Of a stretch of DNA of 64,000 bases, positions 18,737 to 26,630 are shown in pieces. The notes under the pieces are model-generated. The model was not told the origin of the DNA and ran no database searches. It was given only the letters and a program-made list of their open reading frames with translations. Origin of the DNA: CAZNPL01 sp964574815 (GTDB lineage Bacteria > Planctomycetota > Phycisphaerae > UBA1845); assembly GCA_964574815.1 (NCBI GenBank), contig CAZNPL010000025.1, positions 1 to 64,000 of the forward strand, read 5' to 3'. Both the position numbers and the translations under genes were made by a program. The stretch's first letter is position 1, and every line of letters begins with the position of its first letter.

Positions 18737-19129
18737 GAGAATCTCCCGTGCTCGACAAACGACTCAGAGAATAGCAACGGCCACCGCCGGCCCAAAACCC
18801 ATCCATGCCGGCTCGGACGGCCGGCCCCGGCGACGATCCTGAAGGGTAACTTCCAGCGACGCTTCACGCCAGCTTTTTCCGGCGAGCATCCGCGCTTGGT
18901 GCAGATGCTCAACCACAGGCTCGGGAAGCGCCGCGGCCGCCCCCTCCGCCGGCGCCGACCCCATCGAGGCCCAAGGGACACGGCGGCGTCCTCGCGCAAG
19001 CGCTCCGGCGTGCGCCCGATTGCTGACGCACACCTGCGTCGGGTCCCGCTTGGATCGGACCGCTCGTTCGGGTAGGATGGCGAATCGAGTTCGGACCAAC
19101 CACAAGTCCCGGTTCCCAGGAGAGCGTGT
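18737..19129. other. Intergenic, divergent promoter region, no gene seen
   Basis: About 390 bases between tilS (leftward) and the DUF1801 gene (rightward). Both promoters must lie here. An open frame crosses it on the minus strand but its composition is low-complexity Arg/Gly/Ala-rich and it continues antisense through the next gene, so I reject it. No palindrome or operator stands out. Confidence 0.4.
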
Positions 19130-19612
19130 ATGCAAAGTAAGGCGGCCACCGTCAAGGAGTATCTGGCCGAGCTGCCGGAAGAGCGTTGCAAGGCGGTCGA
19201 GGCTGTTCGGAAGGTCATCCGCAAGAACCTCGGCAAGGGATACAAGGAGGGGATGCAGTACGGGATGATCGGATACTTCGTCCCGCACAGCGTCTATCCG
19301 CCCGGTTACCATTGCGACCCGACGCAACCGGTGCCCTTCGCGGGGATCGCCAACCAGAAAAACCACATCGGTATCTATCTGATGTGCATCTACTCCGACG
19401 AGTCGCAACAGAAGTGGTTCCGCGAGGCCTGGGCGAAAACGGGTAAGAAGCTCGACATGGGCAAGGCCTGCATCCGCTTCAAGAAGATCGACGACGTTCC
19501 GCTCAACGTGATCGGAGAGGCCGTCGCCCGCGTACCGGTCGAGGCCTACATCAAGAACTACGAGGCGAACGTAAAGAGGACCCGGAAGCGAGCACGCGTG
19601 GGGCGCATATAG
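19130..19612 (+). CDS. DUF1801 domain-containing protein
   Basis: Cytoplasmic protein of 160 residues. The DUF1801 (YdhG/IraI-like) pattern is clear: VKEYLAELPEERCKAVEAVR at the N-terminus, a central YKEGMQYGMIGYFVP, then ANQKNHIGIYLM and the C-terminal GKACIRFKKIDDVPL. Start chosen at the ATG following AGGAGAG. Basic C-terminal tail. The fold is shared with frataxin-like and iron-chelatase-type proteins, but the function here is unknown. Single gene with no obvious operon partner. Confidence 0.88.
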   Translation: MQSKAATVKEYLAELPEERCKAVEAVRKVIRKNLGKGYKEGMQYGMIGYFVPHSVYPPGYHCDPTQPVPFAGIANQKNHIGIYLMCIYSDESQQKWFREAWAKTGKKLDMGKACIRFKKIDDVPLNVIGEAVARVPVEAYIKNYEANVKRTRKRARVGRI

Positions 19613-19777
19613 TCGTTGGTGCCCATTGAGCATGTCAACGCTTATGATCAGGGACCCAACCACGACCAGAGGTTACCGCCCGCGTCTTGCGGGCAGCCGT
19701 GTGGAGCGCAGGGCACGGCCACGCCGCTTCTTGTTCCACCGCCAGAGCTCCGGTCACGGACGTCGGTTGGGCTCCTC

Positions 19778-21340
19778 CTACGCGGGCACGTTCGGTTGGG
19801 GTAAATCCATGTCCCGGGCGAGCAGAAGCGGCCCGACCTCCGCCTCTACCGCATCCAGAATGGCGCAATCCTCGACCATCGCGCGGATGGCTTCTATATC
19901 CGGATAAAGCACCCGGTCGTCCTGAAGCTTGGACACCTTCTGCCGTATGAGGTCGTACGCGATCGCCGTGCCCTTGCCCGGACGACGCCCCTCGTGAAAC
20001 TCGAACGCCTGGGCGGCCGACATCATCTCGATGGCCAGCACCGTCCGCACGTTCTTCAAGATCTCCGTGCACTTGCGGACCGCGATCGGCCCCATGCTGA
20101 CGTGATCCTCCTGGTCGGCCGATACGCTGATCGAATCCACCGACGCCGGGTGCGACAGCACCTTGTTCTCCGAAACGAGCGCGGCCGCGGTGTATTGGGC
20201 CACCATCAGCCCGGAGTTGAGCCCCTTGCCTTCCACCAGGAAGTCCGGCAAACCGGACAGCACAGGGTTGAGCAGCCGGTTGGTGTGCCGCTCCGACAGG
20301 TTCGCCGACTCCGACAAGGCCATGCACAGGTAATCAACGACCAGCCCGATCCCCTGCCCATGGAAGTTGCCCGCCGCGAAGTACTCGCCTTCGTCGCCGA
20401 AGAAGAGTGGGTTGTCGGCCGCAGAGTTGGCCTCGATGTTCACGATCCGCCGCACGAACTCCACGGCATCGAGCGACGGGCCGAGGATCTGCGGCGAGCA
20501 GCGGATGCTGTAACCGTCCTGAACCCGCCCCGTACGGTTGGCCATCACCTCGCTGCCTTCCACCAGCCGCAGCAGGTTCCGCGCCACCGCGTTCTGCCCT
20601 GGGAACGGCCGAACCTGATGCACCCGGGGATCAAACGCCCGGGCCACGGCCCGCAACGCGTCGACCGACATGGCCGCGGCGATCATCGCGTTCTTCAACA
20701 CGCGCTCGGCGTCGTAGACCAGCAGCGCCGCCCCGGCCGTCATCATCTGCGAGCCGTTGATCAGCCCCAGCCCCTCCTTGTAGGTCAGATCCGTCGGCTC
20801 GACGCCGGCCCGCTTCATGGCCTCGGCGCCGGACATCAGCTCGCCCTTGTACCACGCCCGTCCCTCGCCGATCGCCACCTCGGCGAACTGCGACAGCGGC
20901 GACAGATCCCCGCTCGTGCCCAGCGACCCCTTCTCGTTGACATATGGGATCACACCCTTGTTGATCATGCCGACCACGGTCTCGAGCAGCCGCCGGCGAA
21001 CGCCCGAATAGCCCTTGGCCAGCACATTCGCCCGCAACAGCATCGCCGCCCGCACGACGTCCGCCGGCTGCGGATTTCCCGTGCCGGCAGAGTGGCTGTA
21101 GATGATCCGCCGCTGCAGCTCGGCGCTCTGCTCCGGCGAGATCCGGATGCGGGCAAACTCGCCGATGCCGGTCGTCACGCCGTACATTGCGGTCCCTTCG
21201 GCCACACCCTTGTCGATGACCTTGCGCGACTTCTCGAGACGCTCCCAGGCCTCCGGCGCCACCGACACCTGCGCCTCCTCCCGGGCCACGGCCTGAACCT
21301 GCTCGATCGAGAGGGAATTGCCGTCGAGTACGACCGTCAT
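19778..21340 (-). CDS. hutH: HAL/PAL-family ammonia-lyase, probable histidine ammonia-lyase
   Basis: MIO-type ammonia-lyase of 520 residues that would deaminate histidine to urocanate. Residues YGVTTGIGEF, the SHSAGTG selectivity block (Ser-His, as in histidine lyases), the MIO loop GTSGDLSPLSQ, the NGSQMMT block, and QEDHVSMG with the acidic residue used by histidine lyases are all present. The MIO tripeptide is Thr-Ser-Gly rather than the usual Ala-Ser-Gly. The C-terminus (MSAAQAFEFHEG) fits the family. AAGGAAG precedes the ATG. No hutU, hutI or hutG nearby, so another aromatic-amino-acid substrate or aminomutase activity is possible. Confidence 0.85.
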   Translation of the reverse strand: MTVVLDGNSLSIEQVQAVAREEAQVSVAPEAWERLEKSRKVIDKGVAEGTAMYGVTTGIGEFARIRISPEQSAELQRRIIYSHSAGTGNPQPADVVRAAMLLRANVLAKGYSGVRRRLLETVVGMINKGVIPYVNEKGSLGTSGDLSPLSQFAEVAIGEGRAWYKGELMSGAEAMKRAGVEPTDLTYKEGLGLINGSQMMTAGAALLVYDAERVLKNAMIAAAMSVDALRAVARAFDPRVHQVRPFPGQNAVARNLLRLVEGSEVMANRTGRVQDGYSIRCSPQILGPSLDAVEFVRRIVNIEANSAADNPLFFGDEGEYFAAGNFHGQGIGLVVDYLCMALSESANLSERHTNRLLNPVLSGLPDFLVEGKGLNSGLMVAQYTAAALVSENKVLSHPASVDSISVSADQEDHVSMGPIAVRKCTEILKNVRTVLAIEMMSAAQAFEFHEGRRPGKGTAIAYDLIRQKVSKLQDDRVLYPDIEAIRAMVEDCAILDAVEAEVGPLLLARDMDLPQPNVPA

Positions 21341-21831
21341 GATATCTTCCTTTCAGGCGGCGGCAGCGTGCAACGACGTGGAGTCACACTGGCCATATCC
21401 TATGTGCCTGCTCAATCGGCAGGCCGGTGCAGCCTCGTGATCGGATGCACCGCTGAAACGCGTTGCCTGCCGGTCTGATGCAACGGTTGATCGTCGGCTC
21501 TTACGTTAACAAATCGGCACGAATGACGCCAGCGTTATCAGTGGATATTCGCCACCGGATGGCGATTCGTACGATTCGCCTCTTCAAGGCGATTCAGGCG
21601 GTGTGGGATGTCGCGACCCGCCGCGGGGTGAGCCTCCGAGAGAGGACCGCATACTCCATGCGTTGGAGCGTTTTTCCCAGAAGCACGCCGAGCTCCATTT
21701 CCGCTCGAAGGACGGGGGGGCTGAAGCGCGCGGCGGATTAAGCGGGTGCCACTGGCAGCCTGTCTGCCAGCGCCATTCCGCCCCGCGGCGCAGATCCCGA
21801 CTTCCGCTATAGTGAGGCGGGAGTTCGGATC
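21341..21831. other. Intergenic, no gene; contains a GTGCCACTGG palindrome
   Basis: About 490 bases between divergent hutH and the GTPase gene. The promoters of both must be here. A hairpin with arms CTGGCAG (21752-21758) and CTGCCAG (21764-21770) follows the word GTGCCA. The same GTGCCACTGG opening is seen near 54350, and a close match (GGCCACTGG) near 32337. Short open frames here are Arg/Ser-rich and unconvincing. Confidence 0.45.
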
Positions 21832-22827
21832 ATGGCCGCAAATCTGACACCGCAATACCTCGAGGCCGAGGCCAAATACCGGGCGGCCACCGACCCGGAA
21901 GAGAAGCTGGCTGCTTTGGAGGAGATGTGGCGGGAGCTACCCAAGCACAAGTCCTCCGAGAAGCTCCAGGCCGATCTCAAAAAGAAGCTCTCCGCCGCCC
22001 GCAAGGCTCTGAAACAAGCCGGAAAGAAGACCTCGGTCAAGACCGATCCGTTCGCCATCCCGAGAACCGGCGCCGGCCAGGTCGCCCTCATCGGCACGCC
22101 CAACGTCGGCAAGTCGTCGATCGTGGGCGGGCTCACCAACGCCCGCGTCAAAATCGCCGACTATCCGTTTTCGACTCCGCTGCCGACTCCCGGCATGGTC
22201 CCCTACGAAGATATCAAGATTCAGTTGATCGACACCCCGCCGGTGACGGCCGACCACGTGTCGCCCGGCTTTCCGGGCCTGTGGCGATCGGCCGATGCAC
22301 TGGTCGTCGTCGCCGACTTGGCCAGCGACGCCGTCCTCGACGATCTCGACACGTGCCTGGGCCATCTTTCGGACCGGCAGGTTGTGCTGACGGACGGCCC
22401 GCGCGAGCTGCCGCCCGAGCTGAGCCCGCTGCTGCGCGTGCCGGGGATCGTGTTGGCCAACAAGAGCGACGCGCCCGCCGCGTCGGACAACCTGGAGATG
22501 CTCCGCGAACTGTTCGGCACGCGCGTGCGGATCAAGCCGTTGTCAACGCGCGATCAAAATCAGATGGATCAACTGGCCGAACTGTTCTTCAAACTGATCC
22601 GCGTCATCCGCGTCTACGCCAAGCCGCCCGGCAAGAAGGCCGACCTCGAGGAACCGTTCGTCCTCCCCGCCGGCGGCGACGTGCTCGCCCTGGCCCGCAA
22701 GGTCTACCACGGGGACGAAGATAAAGTAAAGTCGGCCCGCATTTGGGGCCACGGCGTTGTCGACGGCCAGAACGTCCACCTCGACCACGTCCTGCACGAC
22801 AAGGACATCGTGGAGCTGCATGCGTAG
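21832..22827 (+). CDS. Obg/DRG-like GTPase with C-terminal TGS domain
   Basis: Translation-factor-type GTPase of 331 residues, most like the developmentally regulated GTP-binding (DRG)/Obg group, probably ribosome-associated. Residues 1-75 are a charged helical region rich in Lys/Glu. The G domain has G1 GTPNVGKSS (88-96), G3-like IDTPPV (the usual DxxG is replaced by DTPP) and G4 NKSD. The TGS domain occupies about residues 260-331, with FVLPAGGDVLALARKVY and the final DIVELHA. GGGAG lies upstream of the ATG. Single gene. Exact role unknown. Confidence 0.86.
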   Translation: MAANLTPQYLEAEAKYRAATDPEEKLAALEEMWRELPKHKSSEKLQADLKKKLSAARKALKQAGKKTSVKTDPFAIPRTGAGQVALIGTPNVGKSSIVGGLTNARVKIADYPFSTPLPTPGMVPYEDIKIQLIDTPPVTADHVSPGFPGLWRSADALVVVADLASDAVLDDLDTCLGHLSDRQVVLTDGPRELPPELSPLLRVPGIVLANKSDAPAASDNLEMLRELFGTRVRIKPLSTRDQNQMDQLAELFFKLIRVIRVYAKPPGKKADLEEPFVLPAGGDVLALARKVYHGDEDKVKSARIWGHGVVDGQNVHLDHVLHDKDIVELHA

Positions 22828-23159
22828 GAAAGCCGTCAGCCATCAGCCGTCGGCATTCGACATCAGCGTCGGTCGATAAACTGGAGCGATGTCCGCGATC
22901 GGAGGTTGATCTGTCGAGACAACGTGGCCCCCACCTCTTGCTCCGCAAGTGATGGACACGACAGCCGTAGGGTACAGCTTGATGCACCCGGCACAGTTAA
23001 ACGCACCTTGAGACTCGTAAAGCCACGTGGACGCGACGGGTGCCATGTGCACACTCGCGTGGGCATGTTGAACAAGTTTGAACGTCGCTCGATGACTGAA
23101 CGCACGCGCTCAAGGGCCCATCCGTCGCTACGCAATCAACAATTACCCTGCTGCAACGG
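22828..23159. other. Intergenic, no gene seen
   Basis: About 330 bases between the convergent GTPase and nuclease genes. It contains a degenerate copy of the CATG...GTGGGCATG hairpin near 23043-23067, also present as a better copy at 32398-32421. No coding sequence or terminator with a T-run is recognisable. Confidence 0.4.
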
Positions 23160-23969
23160 CTACTGAGTATCCAGCACACGGTTGAGCAACACGGCCAGGC
23201 GTACCCCGGCGGACTGCAAGCGGCGCTCGACGATTGGAATGCTGCAATCGAAGTACTTCTGCCCCAGTTCGCCGTCGCCCGGAATGACATAAGCGTGATC
23301 GACGGCCAGTGTGTACGACTCGTTGGCCCACATGGTCGGGTCGGTCACCTTGCCCCAGCGCGATCGCATCTCCGGCGTGATCCGCCGCCGCAGCTCGGTC
23401 GCATATTTGCTCCACGGCTTGTTGGTCCGCAGGATCAGCAGCGAATCCCAGACAACGTGCAGGTTCGTCCGGTTATGGAAAAACTCGACCTTGATGTCGT
23501 TGCCGCCCCGGTCGCGGGCGTGCGACACGTGCAGCGGCTGATGGATGTCGCCGACGAAGTGCACGAGAAACTTCAGCGCCGTCACCCGTTCCTCCGCGGG
23601 GCGCTCGGTATCGGCCAGCACCTCGGAATAATCCTCGATCGCCTTGACCACGCAGCCGGCCTCCGGACAGTCGCGCTCCATATCGAACGTCGGCTCGCCC
23701 GGCTGCACATTAGCATAGTGAAGCGGCTTGGCCCAGTCCCACGACGAATCCGACTTGATCTCGTCGGCCCAGTTCGAGACATCCGCCAGCGTCTTGTCGC
23801 CAAGCAAACCCGCGACGGCCGCCGTGGCCTCCGGCGTAAGATGATGAGCGGCGATCTCGCCGACGATACGGTGTCCATCCTCTCCCCAGGCGTGGCATGC
23901 GGCGGATACCGCCACTGCAAGAACGAATGATCGTAAGAGCAGGCGCAGGTCGAATTCCTTAATCGTCAT
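23160..23969 (-). CDS. Secreted S1/P1-type nuclease
   Basis: Zinc-dependent single-strand DNA/RNA nuclease, 269 residues, exported. A signal peptide (LLLRSFVLAVAVSAACHA) ends just before WGEDGHRIVGEIA; in P1/S1 nucleases the mature N-terminal Trp and the following His bind zinc, so the cleavage site fits exactly. Further zinc ligands: the Asp in SNWADEI, HYAN, FLVHFVGDIHQPLHVSHA, and GGNDIKVEFF...NLHVVWDS. GAGGAA precedes the ATG. It would hydrolyse environmental or detrital nucleic acids outside the cytoplasm. Confidence 0.93.
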   Translation of the reverse strand: MTIKEFDLRLLLRSFVLAVAVSAACHAWGEDGHRIVGEIAAHHLTPEATAAVAGLLGDKTLADVSNWADEIKSDSSWDWAKPLHYANVQPGEPTFDMERDCPEAGCVVKAIEDYSEVLADTERPAEERVTALKFLVHFVGDIHQPLHVSHARDRGGNDIKVEFFHNRTNLHVVWDSLLILRTNKPWSKYATELRRRITPEMRSRWGKVTDPTMWANESYTLAVDHAYVIPGDGELGQKYFDCSIPIVERRLQSAGVRLAVLLNRVLDTQ

Positions 23970-24010
23970 ATTCGTTGTTCCTCAGCGGCGTATCAGGAGT
24001 ACCGGGAGAA

Positions 24011-24042
24011 TGAGGGCGGAAGGACTCGAACCTTCGACCAAC
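24011..24042 (-). repeat. Duplicated tRNA-Lys 3' end (candidate att site)
   Basis: Thirty-two bases identical to the 3' end of the tRNA-Lys gene (25477-25508), in the same orientation and 1,466 bases downstream of it in the tRNA's reading direction. Similarity continues in decayed form through the anticodon arm to about 24060, where AAAAGGCC is again shared. This is the pattern left when an element integrates into the 3' half of a tRNA gene. A decayed second tRNA-Lys gene is the alternative. Confidence 0.75.
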
Positions 24043-24111
24043 CGCCCAAAAGGCCACCGCCCGGCTTCCGCCAGCCCTTGTAACACAACGACTTACGACA
24101 GTCCACCGGCC

Positions 24112-24309
24112 GACTTGTCGTCCTGCTTGGCGTTTTTGGCCGGAATCAACGCCGACCTGGCGGGCGTCGTCGAGAAGTGGCCGACGCTCCCCGCGGCCGT
24201 GAAGGCGGGCGTCGTGGCGCTCGTGAAGGCGTCGGCGGATGAAAGAACCCGCCCCGTCATCCAAGTAGCTGCTCGAATCGAGGCACGGTCAAGCCTGCTT
24301 GACGAATGA
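24112..24309 (+). pseudogene. Possible decayed ORF remnant inside the island
   Basis: A short open stretch encoding INADLAGVVEKWPTLPAA and then VKAGVVALVKASADE. The D-L-A-x-V-V-x-x-W-P-x-L-P pattern recalls, from memory only, C-terminal segments of small proteins next to planctomycete integrases; I cannot verify this here. It lies directly inside the tRNA 3' duplicate, where an integrase gene would be expected, and its 3' end runs antisense into hicA. There is no plausible start codon: the open frame upstream is made by the tRNA-derived repeat. Treat as a fragment. Confidence 0.3.
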
Positions 24310-24478
24310 TCGCGCGCAGCGTTCCGGCCTTGATGGTTGTATGGTCCGGCACCGTGACGGGCCGGTGGCCTGGCTTGGCGAGGATGATGTGACTGCCGGT
24401 CTGGCGGGCGACGGTCCAGCCGTCGCGTTCCAACGCCTTCACCAATTGTCGCGGACGCAGGCTCTTAGGCAGAGGCAC
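24257..24478 (-). CDS. hicA: HicA-type mRNA interferase toxin
   Basis: Small toxin of 73 residues with the HicA/YcfA double-stranded-RNA-binding-like fold. RPRQLVKALERDGWTVARQ leads into GSHIILAKPG, where the catalytic His sits, and VPDHTTIKAGTLRAII closes the domain. Expected to cleave mRNA in a translation-independent way. I take a GTG start (VPLPKSLRP) at 24478, which overlaps the antitoxin stop by 14 bases; no ATG fits. Antitoxin-first order is common for hicBA loci. Both genes lie between the duplicated tRNA-Lys ends. Confidence 0.9.
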   Translation of the reverse strand: MPLPKSLRPRQLVKALERDGWTVARQTGSHIILAKPGHRPVTVPDHTTIKAGTLRAIIRQAGLTVPRFEQLLG

Positions 24479-25154
24479 GCCGGGTCTTTCGCTTGCGGTA
24501 CTTGCGCGTCGGCAGCTTGCGGACTTCGCCCTTGCGCTCCAACTCGGCGTTGACTTCCAGCCAGCCTTGCGCCGCGTCCTGGATGTTCGCGAGCGCTTCA
24601 CTCACGGTCTCACCCTGCGACACGCAACCGGGGAGCGCGGGGCATTCGGCCACGAATCCGCCGTCTTCATGGTCCGGCGTCACGGTCACGGGGAATTCAA
24701 ACTCGCCGACCGTCAGGCTTCGAGTCTGAGGACACGGCGTCGTGTCCAGCCGTTCGCGCAGACGCTCGACCAGTTCCGCAAAGGGCACCGCGAAAACAAG
24801 TTGCCCGCCGTGACGCACGGTGTCCACGATGACTTTGGGGTCGTCGGTCAGGTGAAAGATCGTGTCCCCGTCCGTCAGCAACGTCAATTCGGCCAGCGGA
24901 TGCGACAAGTCGGGGAAGTGCTTCCGAAGATAGCCGACAGCCCTACGCACTCTCTGCAAGCTGATACCCGCTCTGAGCAGGTTTGCGACAACCTGAAGCT
25001 GCACCAAGTCGCGAAACGAATACAGCCGGGACGTTCCGCGCCCACGTCCGGGCGCGACGGACGGCGTTACAAGCCCGGTCTTCGCCCAGTAGGAGAGTTG
25101 CGTCGGCGACACGCCGGTCACGTCACGGACGACCTTGCTGGAGAACCCATCCAT
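24465..25154 (-). CDS. hicB: MerR-like HTH fused to HicB antitoxin
   Basis: Antitoxin and probable autorepressor of 229 residues with an unusual domain order. Residues about 7-80 are a MerR-type winged helix: VVRDVTGVSPTQLSYWAKTG, then RLYSFRDLVQLQVVANLLRAG. Residues about 80-140 are a helical linker (AGISLQRVRRAVGYLRKHF). Residues about 150-205 are a HicB domain: FPVTVTPDHEDGGFVAECPA then GCVSQGETVSEALANIQDA. The tail is basic (RKYRKRKTRR). HicB antitoxins usually carry a small C-terminal DNA-binding domain, not an N-terminal MerR one. The ATG at 25154 gives the start of the MerR domain; the open frame further upstream is repeat-derived. Confidence 0.87.
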   Translation of the reverse strand: MDGFSSKVVRDVTGVSPTQLSYWAKTGLVTPSVAPGRGRGTSRLYSFRDLVQLQVVANLLRAGISLQRVRRAVGYLRKHFPDLSHPLAELTLLTDGDTIFHLTDDPKVIVDTVRHGGQLVFAVPFAELVERLRERLDTTPCPQTRSLTVGEFEFPVTVTPDHEDGGFVAECPALPGCVSQGETVSEALANIQDAAQGWLEVNAELERKGEVRKLPTRKYRKRKTRRASA

Positions 25155-25227
25155 GGTCCATACCTCGATAAAAGTATTGACACTCTCATTACAGTATAAG
25201 CGGTTCCCGGGTGCCTGTCCAGCAAAA
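25155..25227 (-). promoter_or_regulatory. Promoter/operator region of the merR-hicB gene
   Basis: AT-rich compared with its surroundings, immediately upstream of the merR-hicB ATG. On the minus strand it reads CTTATACTGTAATGAG and then GTGTCAATACTTTTATCG. The partial dyad between GTATTGACA and TGTAAT-type arms is the kind of site a MerR-like regulator would bind. On the plus strand a TTGACA (25178-25183) and a TATAAG are only 12 bases apart, which is too close for a standard promoter. Functional reading is inference. Confidence 0.35.
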
Positions 25228-25269
25228 TCACCCATCAAATCACCCCCCTGGTCACCCCCGTAGTCACCC
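25228..25269. repeat. Four TCACCC repeats at exact 12-base spacing
   Basis: TCACCC begins at 25228, 25240, 25252 and 25264, a strict 12-base period (GGGTGA on the minus strand), with variable bases between. It lies between the merR-hicB promoter and the tRNA-Lys gene, inside the suspected island. Two TGACACCGC words (25439-25447 and 25459-25467) lie 20 bases apart next to the tRNA end. Such phased short repeats resemble arm-type recombinase sites or iterons; no function is proven. Confidence 0.6.
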
Positions 25270-25476
25270 TGCCCAGCGTCTAGAATCGGGCCGATGGATG
25301 ACACGCTCGTAAACATCCGTGGGCTGGGTCGAATCACCGGGTTACCGGTATTCTGGTTGCCTCATTAGGCCGCCGAGGCTGGAGGACGAGAGGGCGCGAA
25401 TCGTCGAAGTGCGCAAACCGAGACGGGATGGATACTTGTGACACCGCACGGCATCAAATGACACCGCCGCGAGGAC

Positions 25477-25549
25477 TGAGGGCGGAAGGACTCGAACCTT
25501 CGACCAACGGCTTAAAAGGCCGCTGCTCTACCGACTGAGCTACGCCCCC
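25477..25549 (-). tRNA. tRNA-Lys (anticodon TTT)
   Basis: Seventy-three bases folding as a full cloverleaf on the minus strand. Acceptor stem GGGGGCG pairs with CGCCCTC (one G-T pair). D arm GCTCAGTCGGTAGAGC, anticodon loop CTTTTAA with anticodon TTT, and T arm GAAGG-TTCGAGT-CCTTC are all canonical. The discriminator base is A; the CCA end is not encoded. Its 3' 32 bases are the copy repeated at 24011-24042. Confidence 0.96.
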
Positions 25550-25703
25550 GAATCAACTCATCATCCGGCCTGCATACCCTTCGGTCAAGCTGACCAGCAC
25601 TCTGTGGTGCGGCGCTGCGGATCAAAGCCGCTCTGGAACGGGCGTACATCGCCGTTTAGGATCATGGTGATGCGCCGGCAACATCCGGCACGAAGGACTA
25701 CCC

Positions 25704-26630
25704 ATGGCCAGTGGCGAACAAATCCTGATCGATTGGCTGTCCGGCGAGGCCCGGTCGCAACACCGCCCCGACGTGCTCCTGGGCATCGGCGACGATATGG
25801 CCATCATCAAAGCCCCCGGCGGCGAGGTGCTCCTTACGACCGATATGCTCCTCGACGGCGTCCACTTCCGCGCCGATTCGGACGACCTCGCCGACATCGG
25901 CCGCAAGGCCATCGCGTGTGGGCTGAGCGATTGTGCGGCCATGGCCGTCCGACCCGTGGCCGCCGCCGTCTCCGTCGCACTGCCGCCCGGCTGGCAATTG
26001 GCGGATTCCCAACGGCTGTACGGCGGCATGCGCGAGATCGCCGACGCCTTCGACTGCTCCATCGTCGGCGGCGACACGACGGGATGGGCCCAGCGGCTCG
26101 CCATCGACGCGGCGCTCATCGGCGAGCCCTTCCCGGATGTAACGCCGGTCCGTCGCGACGGCGCCAAGATCGGCGACGCGCTGCTGGTCACGGGAAAGCT
26201 CGGCGGCAGTCTGCTAGGCCGCCACCTGACGTTCACGCCTCGCGTGCGCGAAGCCCGCATGCTCGCCGACGCCTGGGGCGGCGCGCTTCACGCCATGATG
26301 GACATCAGCGACGGACTCTCGCTGGACCTGCACCGCATGTGTCGAGCCTCCAACGTCGGAGCGGTCCTGGAAAAGAACCTGCTGTCAAAGATCGTCCACC
26401 CCGACGCGGTCGCCGCAAGCGAGCACGATGAGCGATCGCCGCTCGAGCACGCCCTATCCGACGGCGAGGACTTCGAGCTGCTGATGGCCGTTGAGCCGAA
26501 TATCGCCGCGTCCAGTCCGCCGACGACCGTGCACCGCGTCGGCGTTGTGACCGGCGCCGGCCTCAAGCTGCGACAGAGCGACGGAACCGAGCGCACCCTG
26601 ACGCCCGAGGGGTACGAGCACCTGCGATGA
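25704..26630 (+). CDS. thiL: Thiamine-monophosphate kinase ThiL
   Basis: Phosphorylates thiamine monophosphate to the cofactor thiamine diphosphate. 308 residues. Motifs: LLGIGDDMAII (ATP/Mg-binding GIGDDAA-type), TTDMLLDGVHFR, ACGLSDCAAMAVRP, GGDTTGW, TGKLGGSLLGRHL, MDISDGLSLDL and SDGEDFELL, all in family order. First gene of a run with tsaE (ATGA overlap), rph, a lipoprotein gene and rdgB. ThiS-ThiG lie 6 kb further on, so thiamine genes are split over two transcripts. Confidence 0.96.
   Translation: MASGEQILIDWLSGEARSQHRPDVLLGIGDDMAIIKAPGGEVLLTTDMLLDGVHFRADSDDLADIGRKAIACGLSDCAAMAVRPVAAAVSVALPPGWQLADSQRLYGGMREIADAFDCSIVGGDTTGWAQRLAIDAALIGEPFPDVTPVRRDGAKIGDALLVTGKLGGSLLGRHLTFTPRVREARMLADAWGGALHAMMDISDGLSLDLHRMCRASNVGAVLEKNLLSKIVHPDAVAASEHDERSPLEHALSDGEDFELLMAVEPNIAASSPPTTVHRVGVVTGAGLKLRQSDGTERTLTPEGYEHLR

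Noticed and set aside
18764..19663. Open frame of 299 codons on the minus strand across the DUF1801 gene
   Set aside because: The DUF1801 gene on the plus strand has clear family motifs and a ribosome binding site; this frame has neither.
24010..24111. Start of an ORF reading MRAEGLEPSTNR
   Set aside because: These residues are produced by translating the duplicated tRNA-Lys 3' end and are a known kind of false start near tRNA copies.
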